Positions 44,377 to 56,549 of a stretch of 64,000 bases of DNA are shown here, one piece after another. Below the pieces are notes generated by a model, which was given only the letters and a program-made list of their open reading frames with translations, was not told where the DNA came from and did not search any database. The position numbers were made by a program, and so were the translations under genes. Origin of the DNA: Ephemerocybe angulata (taxonomy: Eukaryota > Basidiomycota > Agaricomycetes > Agaricales > Psathyrellaceae); contig JAACJK010000120.1 in NCBI GenBank assembly GCA_013368325.1, forward strand, positions 1-64,000, written 5' to 3'. Numbering within the stretch: position 1 is the stretch's first letter; each line of letters begins with the position of its first letter.

Positions 44377-46719
44377 ATGTTTTGGAAATCGCTCTCACGT
44401 TTTGCAATTCTTTCCCTAGTGCTAGCATTGCTCGCCCCTCCCGCACTTACTGCTCCGCGAGCAGGCACGTATGACTACATCATAGTTGGGGGTCAGTCAT
44501 TTTACTTCCACGCTGGCTGTTTGTCTTCGCTGATAGTACACCGTAATAGGTGGGACCGCTGGATCAATCATCGCTAGTCGACTCAGTGAGGACTCCACCG
44601 TGTCAGTGCTCTTGATTGAGAGTGGTGATAGGTGTGTAAAACACTCCTTTCTATTGGTTCTCGCAGAATTAAATGTAACATTTCCCTCATAGCCATGAAG
44701 ATATTCAAGACGTTGTCATCCCCTACAACAGCGCCCGAACATTTCAGACTCGCCTAAATTGGAACTTCACCACGGTCCCTCAGCCTTTCCTGGGCAATAG
44801 GACTACCATATACCGTCCTGGACATGTACTCGGCGGATCGAGCACCATTAGTAGGTGCTCATCTTGATACATGTATATTCCTAGTTTGACACCCGGGTAG
44901 ATGGGATGACGCTAAACAGAGGTCCAGCGTCAGATTGGGAAAGGATCGCAGCTTACACTGGAGACGCGAGCTTCGGCTGGGACAACATGCTGCATTACAT
45001 CAAGAAAGTAAGTCTCTCCTACAGTCAATATCCTTCATACCCTCACTATCCATACCAACAGAACGAAGGATTCATTAACCCACCGAATACCTTGGAGTTT
45101 AACAATTCTTATGACGACAATGTTCACGGCTTCAACGCGGATAGAATTGGGAACTCTCTAATCACCGACGACAGCTGGATCTCAGAGCCCATCCTGGCGG
45201 CCGCTAGCGAGCTTGGAATCAACCGCGTGCGTGACGTTAACGGCGGGATGCCTGTCGGTATCAGCTGGCAGCAGTTCACGATCAAGAACGGTGTTCGGTC
45301 TAGTGCAGCGAACGAGTACCTGAATCGGGAGACTCTTGCGAGTCGCCCGAACCTAACCGTTCTGCTGAACACATTGGTTTTGAGACTCTTGGCTGCGAGG
45401 AACAACCCCTTGCGGTTTGACACAATCGAATATAGAGATGCAATGGGCGGTATGTGCGCTATCTTTTCGAATCAGATCTGCGCTGATGGTGGGTCATGGG
45501 AGACAGGCACTTTCACGCAGAGGGCGAGTCGCGAGGTCATTCTCAGTGCCGGTGTTATGAATACTCCAATCATCTTGATGCGAAGTGGCCTTGGCCCAAG
45601 GGCCCATCTGGAGGCCAACAACATCACGACCATCCTGGACATTCCCGCTGTTGGGAAAAGTAAGTCCCCATAATCCTGGTTGCATTGCCACATCTGACCT
45701 AGCTAACCCCATAATATCCAGACCTGCAAGACCGATGCGGAGCTTCAATTGTCTGGCAGGTTAATGCAACGGATACGGATGACGTTATTGACCGGGACTC
45801 TGAATCTACCGTTTACAATCGCTGGCTGGAACAGTGGAATAGAAACCACACCGGGCGCCTCACACAATTGGGATACAGGCAGATGATATTTGGCCGTGTT
45901 CCAATGAACGCATCCATTTTTTCAACGATGCAGGATCCCTCCTCCGGTCTTACTTGCCCACATTATGAACTGTTCCCTGCAGTGAGTTAAAGGGGGTCGT
46001 TTCGAGCGATTGGTCGAGCTAATGAATAAATCATCTCAGAACAAGTGGACTGACCCGTACTCCCCTCTTCCTGCGAAGGGAAACTTTGTCAGCATGAATA
46101 TATTCGTCTCTGCCACTAATGTCCGTAAGTGTGGACTTTGTGGCGCGCCTTAGCTTCAGCTATGGTTTCTAAACTTCCTTACAGTTGGGCGCGTATCCCT
46201 CGACCCCTTAAACGCACTGTCTGGAGGCCCCGTTATTGATCCGAAATACCTCAGTAGCGAATGGGACAGGTTGGTAATGCGTGAGGCCATTCGAACCTCT
46301 GTTCAATTTTTCAATGCAACACCGTGGAGGAGGTGGGGGGCAACACCCGTCTTCGATACTTCCGTCCTTGATGATGATGCCGAGCTTGACAAATGGATAA
46401 GATCCATTGCATTTGGAGGTGAGTGGGGCTGCATATTTAGAACTTGGTAAAATAGTCTGTTATAGCTGACCTACATGTGACCGAAGGTGTTCATGGGGTA
46501 GGAACTGCACGAATGGGCTCAGCCACGAGTCCACCAGGGCAGGACGTTCTGACACCCGATTTCAAGGTCAAGGGTGTCTCGGGGCTTAGGGTCGTCGACA
46601 ATTCGGTCATACCATTTATTATCAATGGGCATACAATGGGAGCTACGTATGCCATCGCGGAGAAGGCGTCAGATATTATCAAGAGTGACCATTGCAGAAA
46701 AGCTGATGAACATTTCTGA
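44377..46719 (+). CDS. secreted GMC oxidoreductase, aryl-alcohol-oxidase-like (630 aa)
   Basis: Nine exons fit: 44377-44491, 44550-44631, 44693-44850, 44901-45007, 45062-45659, 45722-45981, 46040-46124, 46185-46418 and 46466-46719. All are in frame with GT-AG introns of 48-61 bp. A signal peptide (FAILSLVLALLAPPALT) is followed by the FAD dinucleotide-binding motif YDYIIVGGGTAGS. The family signatures GHVLGGSSTING, LSAGVMNTPIILMRSGLG and VGKNLQD are present. The C-terminal catalytic pair is supplied by VHGVGTARMG and NGHTMGATYAIAE. GMC enzymes of this group oxidise alcohols or sugars outside the cell and supply hydrogen peroxide, usually for lignin breakdown. The substrate cannot be read from the sequence. 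The gene appears intact. Confidence 0.9.
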
Positions 46720-46934
46720 TAACTGTTGTTGAAATTAATTAATAGAAATACGTGGAGATTTAACTATATAGCAGGTCTCGCTGGTTTCGATCCTGTAGCT
46801 ACTTCCCCCCATGTAGCTCACCCTCCTTCGTTCCGACTCCCCTCCAGTGCGCGCATAATCCATTTTATTTGTTCACTTCTACCTACGGCGAGCTATGTGA
46901 GGTTCAACGGCGGAGGTCCGAGCCCCCTCCTCAC

Positions 46935-47225
46935 CTAGAGCTACTCATCGCTCTTCACCGCTGCGACGTCTGGGACCAACTCACCAACCTTCGAACACCA
47001 GTCGATGATCTCCGAGCTTACAACAGTGATCTCGCTGGGCGTATCGTTGAAGTATCCAAGCGTCTCCAGACATTTGGATTGACGGAGAACAAGCCCGGCA
47101 TAATCGACGCACCGTTCTCCGAGAAGGTCTCAGCCGAAGACGAGGCACGTACTCACCTGGCTCTCGCACACCAATGGGAGGAGCTCTTGAGCTCAGCGAG
47201 GGCCATTCCAGGGTTCGAACTGGAC
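46935..47225 (+). pseudogene. relic of a TPR-CHAT gene (bridge region only)
   Basis: The frame encodes DQLTNLRTPVDDLRAY, then SEKVSAEDEARTHLALAHQW, then ARAIPGFE. This matches the bridge between the TPR array and the CHAT domain of genes (a) and (b). Similarity stops on both sides, with no TPR repeats before it and no CHAT domain after it. Confidence 0.85.
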
Positions 47226-48600
47226 CCGAGATGTTGCCCCATAGATATGATTTAGCTTACAATCCAATAACCTCTGACGACGGACAGCGCGACGTTCTGA
47301 GAAGGATCGAGGTTGGGTAGAACACGATAGGATGCCGGCGAGCCGCCGAGGAAGGACGACCGAGGACAGAGGGTGCCACATAGCCCATCACAAGTGCGAT
47401 CGCCGCCCCTAAGGTCGCTATCGAGCGTCAGGACTGGACACAGAACGAAGGTCAGCGAATCACCTCTGCGAATCGTAATGCATCCGTCGCCGAGATCTTC
47501 ACGATGCTGCTCACCAAAATAGCGTACCGTCCGTCATAGCGCTTATGGCGAAACTAGAGGAAAGCGCTCCTGCGGGCGACAAGGAAGTCAATACACCACC
47601 AACCCGCACAATGAACGAACGGCACCTTGCAGTCTCCGTGTCTCGACCCTCCGTTCGCACCTCCCACGTAACTTTACCCATACGCGCCCAAGAGCCCGGA
47701 CACCGTTCGTTGACGAGCAAGAGCACCTCGCCGCTGACGGTTACATGTTCAGCTCAGGGCTTGCTCAGGGCCTAAGCTCCCTATGTGATGGCCATGGTCG
47801 TGTTCCGTAACCGGGGTCGTACATATTCAGGATATGCGATATCGCTTGTGAAGGGTAGTGATTCGAAAGCGCATGGGCGAAGCGTGCGGTACGCGAGAAC
47901 TGTGGGGTGGCACGTTAGCATAGATGCGAGGGGGAGACGCACGTCGATACCCATAACGCTCGTAAGATGCCTCAGGGTCGTCCGAGAGAAGGGACACACC
48001 TGACCCAACGCTGCGGGAATAGACACGTCAATAAGAAAGGCGAAACGAGTGCAGCCGCCATTCTAACGATTCAATGACGCTGAGATTCTCCATGAACCTC
48101 CCTGCTTTGCACGACGTAGGGGAGCAGGTCGATCGAAACGCGCTGTCCATCCCACGTGTCCTCCGAGAAGATCAACTGTTTCTTCATCCAAACGGAAACA
48201 GATGCATTGGGTTGTCGATATACTGAGTGCGCTCCTTGCTGGCCAGTAACCCGAGCCTGAGTTTCGGCTGGACGATGCCAGGGTGAAGCGCTAGGAGAGA
48301 CACGAGCGAGAATGTGCAGGTGAGAAGATAGGACCCTAGCCAAACGAATGAAGAGATCTTCGGGTGCGAGAGGAGGCATAAGTGGAAGAGCAGAGATAGA
48401 AGCACACACATACTACGGCTGATAGACCTCCCTAACTCAAATCCCACCCAAACGTCGGCGTTCACAAAAATGACCAAGCTCCTCGCCCTGGCCACGTCCG
48501 AAGTCCCACGCCAAAAGATAGTATTCTCTCTGTCGTTGGAGGAAAGAGTGCTGCGAACCAGGCTCAGTGTGGAAGCACCCCGCCGATCCTGTCAACGATG
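47226..48600 (-). other. unresolved minus-strand coding-like tract
   Basis: On the minus strand, GALSSSFAISAMTDGTLFW (about 47515-47575) runs into SSIVKISATDALRFAE, and after a plausible intron into a hydrophobic TLGAAIALVMGYVAPSVLG segment (about 47350-47405). A separate frame near 48071-48409 gives QRVSIDLLPYVVQSREVHG. These could be exons of one membrane-anchored protein, but I cannot link them and recognise no family. Confidence 0.25.
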
Positions 48601-48629
48601 TCTGGGCTAGGTCGTGTATTACCAGCGCT

Positions 48630-49330
48630 CATTTACTATGGATGGGAAGTACAGTTCTCTTCATCCACCCGAGCGGAGATCAGTTACTATTAGCAGCATC
48701 TTCATTCATAGAAACGCACCTGTAATGAACCAACCCTCTTCCCTGCTCAACCACGAATCGATTCATCCGCCAACCTCGTGTAAGTACGCTGACTGGGCCC
48801 TGACACCACCCCAGGTGCAAACAGTCGACTACCGAAGCTTCAGTAAGCGTTTCGAGGACAATATCGCTGTGTGAGGAAAGGACGATTTGTGGAAGGGGGT
48901 GAAGGCGATCACGGAGAGGGAGGAGGGATTCGGAAAGGGCAACAGCGATGGGCCGTGCGTGGGACTCAGGTCTGTCCCCATTAAGGGCTGGCCCCTAACT
49001 TCGATGCTTGATCAGTCCCTGCGTGCCACGCCTCACTGATAACCATTGTGTATATGACCATCTCGTGGTTCGAGTGGTAGAAAATATGACCTAGGACGTA
49101 CTACACAGCTATCCTAATCCCGTATCAATCAAATCGTTCTCATTTGTATGGCAGGGGTTTGGCACTGCCCGATGGCCCCATTGGAATGAACAACCATGCA
49201 TCGGTTCCTCCGATCATGGACTCATGACTTATTATCACTGCGAAAGCATCACCTGCAGCGAGCACGAGGGAGCAATGGCTGTTCCCAGCGGACTAGAATC
49301 GTCGTCGTCCTCAACGGCTTAGTGATTCTT
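48630..49330 (+). repeat. duplicated TPR-CHAT spacer, copy 3
   Basis: 48632-49000 matches the 3' flank of gene (a). 49155-49325 matches the 5' flank of gene (a) (33730-33930). The two flanks lie next to each other here with no TPR-CHAT gene between them, as expected for the spacer between former tandem copies. Confidence 0.7.
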
Positions 49331-49715
49331 GGCAGTACTCCAGCGCTAGCCACCTAGCTTGATATTCAATGCCATATACATGCGCAGGCGGTATCTGTGT
49401 CTGAATGTCAGGAAGATGCGAGATACCGAAACAGATTTCGACAACTGTAAGATCATACCGTGTCTGAACTTCGAAGAAGCTCGGGACCTGTAATAGATTT
49501 GAGTGGGGAGGCGTCTTTCGTGTTGCAGGCCTATGATAGTCTATGGAGCGGGCATGGAATTTCCAACAACGTAACAAGATAGTATATCATATATCTCTGG
49601 GAAATAAAACTAATATGCAGGCGGTAGTACTTAGCTACGTATTTTTACATGAATTGAGAATCATACAGCAAAGAGAAGGCGATAGTAGAGGAGAGAAAAG
49701 AACATATACCAGACC

Positions 49716-52700
49716 TCACAGCCCGAAATGCACAAATGGAATCCAAGTAAGTAGCGATCGCTCTGTGTCATCGAGAACGAGGCGGAGTTCTTGGGTGGCG
49801 TGATGCAGAGCAACGGCAGAGAGAGTCCCGTCAAACGTGGTACCACTATCTTCGTCCTTATGAGTGAAGAGATACTCGTAGAAGCTGGTGGCAACATCCT
49901 GAGCTGCTTTGTCTCCAATAGACCACATTGTGCCAACGACTCGCCGGTATCCCGCAGCAAGCATCCCAGCCGCAAGATGCACGGCTTCGTCCGATAGCTT
50001 CTCTTCTCCAGTGCTGGTCTGGCACGCTGACAAAAAGGCGAGGTCGGCGTTCCTAAGGTCGGACTTCAGGATGGTACCAAGCTCCAAAGAGCCCCGGTGG
50101 AATAAGAATCGACTCTGGAGGGGCTCCGCAGCGTTCTGGGAACCATGACATGCAAGGTGAATGCTACCGAACTCTTGCATGCGTTCAAGACACGCGTCGA
50201 TGGCCAGTTCATCCCCTTCAAGAGCGAGTGCTCTTACACCTTTCGCTTCCGCCATCTTCATAATCGAGCGCACCTCTTGCGTAGTTCCGTGAATGGCTGA
50301 GGCACCGGATGGGCTTGGTTGACTCGTGAGGAACAGCCCCGGGCCCGACGTTTTCACGCCGTTGGCTGCGCGATGATTCCTCACTCGGTCAGTGATTGCG
50401 CTGATGGTAGGGGTGTAGGATGAAACGGTATAGTCGGCGACACCCATAGTCTCTGGGCCGCGATATATGCCCGCTGCATGAAGTGGGAGGAAGGAAAGAG
50501 CGCCTGTCGGGCACCACCAGAGCCGCCCCAATTCCTGGAGCCGCCCCAATTCCTCGCCCGACGTTCTAGATGTGGACTACTCCATATCAATATCAGAAAG
50601 TATTATTAGCTGGGATATACTCACATAGATACCCAGACCATCCAGGATTGGTTTAACGACTTCTTCCCAGAGCGATCGAAGGATGAGATGCACCGGAGAC
50701 TCATCTTTGTCGCGTTTCTTAATGGGGGCCGGCCGCATACCCCGCTCCTCTCCCACCAACGGGTTCTCTTTCACAGGTTCTAACTCTCGAACGCGGAGGT
50801 GCTGGCGGTATAGCCCAGACATCAAACCGGTACGGTACTCGCCGCACTTCTCGAGAGAGAAGTTGGGAAGGGGTATATGGAGGGGCTCATCCAGTCCAGC
50901 CAAAAGCGCGATCGCATCGCAGCGACGCTCGTCAACGTTGATGATGACAATGGGACCCGAGTCAGGGAGATGCTGGATGATTTGGGAGCATGACAGGGGC
51001 ATAAGGAACCTCTCAAAGCCAGGAATCGCCCTGGCCTTTTCAATGAGCTCGTCCCACCTGCTCGCAAGCGCCAGATGCTCACGAGCTTCAGCTTCGAGAG
51101 GAATCTTCTCCGACAACGACATGTCGACATCAGATTGGAGTCGAGACGATCCTGCGTATTCGAGTTTCTTGGAAACGGTCGCAATATCTTGGGCGAGAAT
51201 CTTGTCATGAATCCCTAAGTCGTCGAGTGGAGTACGAAGGTTGTTCAGCTGGCTCCAAACAAGGCAACGACCTTGTTCAAGCCACTCCAATGCCTTGTCT
51301 GGTTTACCAAGTGCGAATGCAGCGGCAGCGGCTTCGAGAGCGAGGCCAGAGGTGCTTTCGAGCTGGGTGTATCGGCCTCGAACGGTTTGCTCGAGACCCG
51401 CAATTAGAGTGACCAACCCTAACGCAGTATCGAAGGCGAGTATGATCTCAGGTGACTCGGGGTAGTGTCGAATCAATATGCTGGCCCAATGCTTAGCGGC
51501 ATTTAGCTTGACTCGCAGAGAACCGATGCGGGACCTTGCTGCTGCTTTGTAATGCGACAAGGTGTCTTTGAGATCACCATTGTCCCCACTCAAAGTGAAA
51601 CGCTGGTATAGCGAAGCTCCAAGGTTGTAGAGATGGTCAGGCAGGGTTGCGTGACCCTCAGAGGTTTGTTCAACCGCCTTCTGGTGCAATCTGATGGCCT
51701 CGCCGATGTCAGTGAGCTCTCCCGTCCGTTCAAATCGACGGGTGAACGAGATTCCAAGGTTGTTGAGTCGGGAAGGTTGGCCGGCATGGTCCTGAGGAGT
51801 GAGGTTAACTGCTTTTTGTTGAAATGCTATTGCCTCAACGATGTCCGTGAGCTCCTCCAGCTGCTCAAAGCGACGGGCGAACATAATTCCGAGATTGGTG
51901 AGTAGGGCAGGGAGGTTGGGATGTCCATCAGGGGTAGTTTTGACCGCTTTCTTCTGAACTTCAATAGCATTATTAAGGTCGGCGAGCTCGCCACCCCGCT
52001 CAAACCGACGTGCAAGTGAGATTCCGAGATTGTTGAGACGATGCGATAGTTTCGCATGATCCTGAGGAGTGAGATCCACGGCTCTCTGCTGCGCTGCGAT
52101 CGCATCAGAAAGGTCTGGAAGGTCTCCTGTCCGTTCGAAGCGACATGTGAGCGAGACTCCAAGGTTGTTTAGGCGGCTCGACAGGTCTGCATGCCCCTCG
52201 GGTGTGATTTCTACCAATTTCTGCTGTACGCCGATCGCATCAGCAATGTCCGAAAGTTCACCCGTATGTTCAAACCGGAAGGTAAACGAGCCTACCAAGT
52301 TACCAAGGCGAGCGGGCAAAGCTGCGTGATCTTCAGGAGTGAGACCCACTGCTTTCTGGTGCGCGGATATTGCGCTGGTGATGTCCGAGAGCGTGCCTGT
52401 CCGTTTGAATCGAAGGGTGAACGCAGCTCCAAGGTTGAAAAGGTGGCCAGGCAGGTCGGAATGGCCTTGAGGAGTGAGTTCAACCGCTCTCTGCTGGATT
52501 GAGATGGCGTCGGAGATATCTGAAAGCTCTCCTGCCCGTTCAAAACGGCGAGTGAGTGATGCCCCAAGGTTACCGAGGCGGGAAGGCATGTCAGGATGAC
52601 CATGAGGAGTGATATCGACTGCTTTTTGCTGCACTGCGATAGCATCACCGATGTCGGACAGGTTTCCTGTTCGTTCAGAAAGCCACCTGTGGGAGACTCC

Positions 52701-54200
52701 GAGGTTGCTGAGTCGGGATGGCAGAGCGACATGACCACTTGGAGAGAGATCCACCGCTTTCTGCTGCACAGAGATGGCATCGATGATGTCCGAGAGTTCG
52801 CCAATCCGTTCATAGCGGAGAATCAATGACGCCCCAAGATTGGTGAGTGCAGCAGGCAGGTTCACATGACCTTGGGGAGTGAGATCTACTGCTTTGCGCT
52901 GTGTGGATATTGCCTCGGAGATGTCCGAGAGCTCACCCGTGCGTTCGAATAGACGGAAAAGTGAGGCCCCAAGGTTAGTAAGATGACCAGGGAGGTTGGG
53001 ATCATGCTGGGGAGTGAGTTCGGTCGCTCTCCGTTGCAGTGATATCGCAGTAGTGACGTCCAGGAGTTCACCCGTGCGTTCAGACCGACGAAGGAGTGAG
53101 GCCCCAATGTTCGTGAGGTGTAAAGGTAGGTGGGGATGATCCTTAGGTGTGAGATCAGCCGCCTTCTGCTGCGCCGAAATAGCCTCAGTAATGTCAGAGA
53201 GATTTCCTGTTCGTTCGAATCGCAATCTCAATGTGATGCCCAGATTGCTGAGTCTCCCTGGCAGTCCTACGTCATCCCGGGGAGTCAGGTCAACCGCCTC
53301 CTTCAGCATAGAGATGGCATCATCTAAGTCGGAGAGGTTACGAGTCCGTTGATAGGCACCAGCTCGCTCAATGCCTCGCTCTTCCAACTCATCCGGACGT
53401 CCTGTATGGATGGAGTAGGTGCGATGGTCCTTCTTTACGTTTTGGGATCACTCACCATCGGCAACCTGAATGCTTTCGGAGGACACTTCAACCTCCTTCC
53501 AGGTCATCGTGAGCTCAATCTCAGCATCAAACAGCTGTAACTTCTGGCCGAGATCTGGGACCTCATTTAGTTCAACTCGGCTGTGTTTCGAGAACAACAC
53601 GGGCGATTACCGTTTGGGGAATGCAATCTAGCACTGCGCACCTCCTCCATATCCAAGTGAATGAAACCAGCATCCTCTTCCGCGTCATTCTGAACCATGC
53701 AGTCGATGAAATCGACCTCCGGTGTGCTTTTGATGAAGTATTAGGCGTCAATCCTGGGATGGAGGTGAGGATAACTCACATCTCAATGAAACCGGTCACT
53801 TCCCAGCGCCACGATGAGGTGCTGACGACCGCAAATATCTCAGCCTCCGACAGGTAAGGGCCCTTAGATACCCAAAGGGCCCCTAAGCTCGGCGGCGGGC
53901 CACTGTTTTCAACGCCGTCGGTACGCTCAAAAACGATATCTGACAAAATTTGACCAATTAACTCGGTTGTTGTTAGCGAGGATAGACCACCAGGCTAGTA
54001 TATACCTGTCATAAGAAAATGCCTTCAAACCCTTTGGTCAATCCAACAGTTATGTCGCTTGCAATTGTGTGCGGCTCACCTTCTCACAGCTGCATCGTCC
54101 GTGACGACCGAGCTGCTGTCGATATGTCAGTATCAAATTGGAGGTAGAGTAGGCAATCCATAATTCCATACTTTTCCTGGCCCATCGCCGATGGTGTTGA
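49716..54200 (-). CDS. TPR-CHAT protease gene (b), apparently intact
   Basis: Exons resolved on the minus strand are 53939-53780, 53726-53611, 53554-53456, 53401-50625 and 50576-49716, with the same intron phases as gene (a). One exon is exactly the same length (116 bp). One or two small first exons are expected between 53940 and about 54200 (SSSVVTDDAAVR is visible near 54100) but were not fixed. The protein has a beta-rich N-terminal module (LWVSKGPYLSEAEIF, WRWEVTGFIE), then 13 TPR-like repeats of 45 residues and the helical bridge (LEWLEQGRCLVWSQLNNL). The CHAT domain has WWCPTG, the catalytic His in IHLACHGSQN and the catalytic Cys in FLSACQTSTGEE, and ends WIPFVHFGL. CHAT proteases are caspase relatives. 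In bacteria, TPR-CHAT proteins act in defence. The fungal substrate is unknown. An 18-bp tandem duplication follows the last intron. Confidence 0.88.
50524..50561 (-). repeat. 18-bp tandem duplication at the start of the CHAT exon
   Basis: Two copies of GGAATTGGGGCGGCTCC-like sequence lie side by side on the minus strand and encode ELGRLQELGRL just before WWCPTG. Gene (a) has an unrelated peptide at this place, so this is a local slippage event in a tolerant linker. Confidence 0.75.
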
Positions 54201-54209
54201 GATTGAGAA

Positions 54210-54622
54210 TGACTGGGATACAATGTCGTGGGGTGGGATGGGGCTTCAACGTAACGACTTCACAATATATCAATTCTAATGAGACACGATCGGGGATGCT
54301 AGGACACTGCCCGCAACAGCATTGAAATAGATCGACACAAGGCGATGCCCATCCAACATCGACATCCCGCGACGTGGATATGGAAATGCTGTACAATGGG
54401 CGTCTATGTGATAAATGTGGCAAGATCAGAAGGAGCGACTGCGCCGCAGGCGTGAAGCTGTCATAGATAACGGGGACCGTCACATGTTGGCGCCGGGCGC
54501 TTAACCATGGTCATGGGATACATGAATGGAGAACGGACAGTGACTAACATGAGTAGAAAGTACAACATGTGGGTCGAATCATGAATGTCATTGAATGAAG
54601 GCGTTGGAGCGGGAATATCGGC
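54210..54622. other. no gene supported; upstream region of TPR-CHAT gene (b)
   Basis: Several minus-strand frames overlap here without recognisable content. On the minus strand ATAGACGCCCAT lies at about 54396-54407, the same word found upstream of genes (a) and (c). Confidence 0.4.
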
Positions 54623-55544
54623 TTAGTTTGGTCGTGGAACGTGCGCTTCCTCTTGGTTCTTAGAAACCTCCACCATCGCCCGTATCCGTGTGTACGCGGC
54701 AATAGACATTGCACACCCGCGCTCTGACCCACCATAGAATAAGACTGCATCGGATGGCCCCAACCGAGTTGACACAAGAAGTTGTTCACAGAATAACAAT
54801 GGGAACCCGAGCATGCGCTGGTCATCTGACGCATTCACCCAACATTCACCTGAGGGTGGTCGCCCAACCTGTGACTCTCGAAGCAGCTCATCAGACCCCC
54901 GAATAGTGGGATCATGGAGGGTAAGATAATACGGTCCTAGAGCCAGACCGAGGAGAAGCGGTATTTCAGAAGAGCCCTCCACCCGAACTTTTTGGAATGC
55001 GGCGCTGCTTCGACGAAATCAAAGGTCCACATTGACCAACTCAAACACAGTGTTAGCAAAATCGAGACACCATACCCCTCCTCGCGATGGCGTGTGGATC
55101 GGCAGAAAGATCCGTGAACTAGGCACAATCACGAACGGAGTCCAGCATCTCTGAACACGAGATCGCTGACAGCTATTCCTAAGTCGCTCCTTCTGTGGTC
55201 GAGGGCGGAGGAATGACGGGTGTCGGATTTGATGTGCGCTACTCGCTCTCGCACCTATTCGCAGGAGTCAAACTGAGTTTGGAATCGAGTGCCTGGGTGG
55301 CGTCGACGCTCAGACCCACAAGATGCCAAAGCTATAGATACTCCTCCAGTTGTTAAGCCAGAGCAGGCGCAGATAAGTGGGCTGGGAGAGGGGCGAAGGG
55401 AGGGAAGGGATATGTATCGCGGTCCTTCAGGATTGACTGAGCGAACGACTTCACAATGAGGGAGTGTATGGCGTCGCGGGTGTCGACGTAGCTGAAAAGG
55501 AGAACGTTTCCTGAGACCAGTGGATGCTCCAGCGCCCCGCTCAT
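54623..55544 (-). CDS. uncharacterised multi-exon protein
   Basis: From ATG 55544 the first exon reads MSGALEHPLVSGNVLLFSY and DAIHSLIVKSFAQSILKDRD, with a codon pattern that looks real. Middle exons give WTPFVIVPSSRIFLPIH and GGVWCLDFANTVFELV (about 55040-55170). The last exon reads VRVEGSSEIPLLLGLALG, continues PYYLTLHDPTIRG, and ends EEAHVPRPN at 54623. Intron borders between these parts were not all fixed. No family is recognised, and no signal peptide or clear membrane helix is seen. Confidence 0.4.
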
Positions 55545-56549
55545 GTTCGCGGGGGTGTAATAGCCCGCTCACTTGTTTCGCCTTCGAGTATAAGCGATCG
55601 TCCATGGCGAACATGGGTAGCACGAGGACACATCGTCACACGAAGCAGCGAGAATGTCGAGAGGTAGTTCTCTTCAACGAAGGGACAGACTTTTGGAGGG
55701 GGCGTTCTTCGTACATGGCCAGCCACTGACCGAGGGATTTTGTTGAATGTCAGTCAGAAAGCAGCTACGGCGTCCCTGGTTTCCTCACTGTCATCCCAGT
55801 CTGTCGGAGTATCCGTGCATCCAGTTCGTCGGAGATGTTGGACATGTTCTAGGCAAGAAGTAGGTCCCTTTGGTGCGAGTGAAAGTTCAGTCCCTTACAG
55901 CCCAGAAATGGCTGAAGGATCGATGTCGCAAACAGCGACTGAGAAAAAGAAGGCCGGAGTCGCTATCTATCGTCACGAAGATTCGTGCGAGACTATGAGC
56001 GAAAATAAAGAGTATGCAGACGCACCTGTATATGCACACCCTCCCGACATGACCACTACCGTACAGCCCTGACATTCGATCCGTTCCCGCGTACATGCCG
56101 CACCGAGCTAGGATTCACGTCCCATCTTGGCAGAGAACGCGGCGATAACCTCGAAAAGATAATACACTGAGCTTTCTCTGCGTAAGATGAAGGTCAGCGT
56201 GAGGACGATAGGATCGCTCGAAATGGGGGATGGTGGTCGGAAGAGGAGGAAGGCTTGATGCCAACCAAATGCCAACGGTCATCAAAATGCCAAAGGCCCG
56301 TGGTCTTTCGAGAACGCACTTGGCTTGAAGCTTACAGATCCGGTATATAGATATCATAAGATCCCAGTCGTAACACGCAACATCGAATCAGCCCTTGTAC
56401 TATCTTGTAGTGACCGCCTTCCACTACGAGCGAACCTGCACAACCAGACGGATTTCACTTTACCCCCCCTCCGACCCCTTGTTCTCGGAACTCTAGATAT
56501 CAACCCTATAAAAGAGTGAGATAGATAATTAGACCACGAGAGGCAAAAC
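55545..56549. other. no gene supported
   Basis: Short overlapping open frames on both strands (for example 55740-56072 plus and 56115-56357 minus) show no conserved motif. The stretch separates the unresolved minus-strand gene from the 3' end of the alcohol dehydrogenase gene. Confidence 0.4.

Noticed and set aside
49000..54200. Search for a gasdermin-like pore-forming partner next to the CHAT genes
   Set aside because: No neighbouring frame shows a gasdermin-like N-terminal beta-rich domain that I could recognise. The neighbours are an oxidoreductase, a SnoaL-like protein and an alcohol dehydrogenase.
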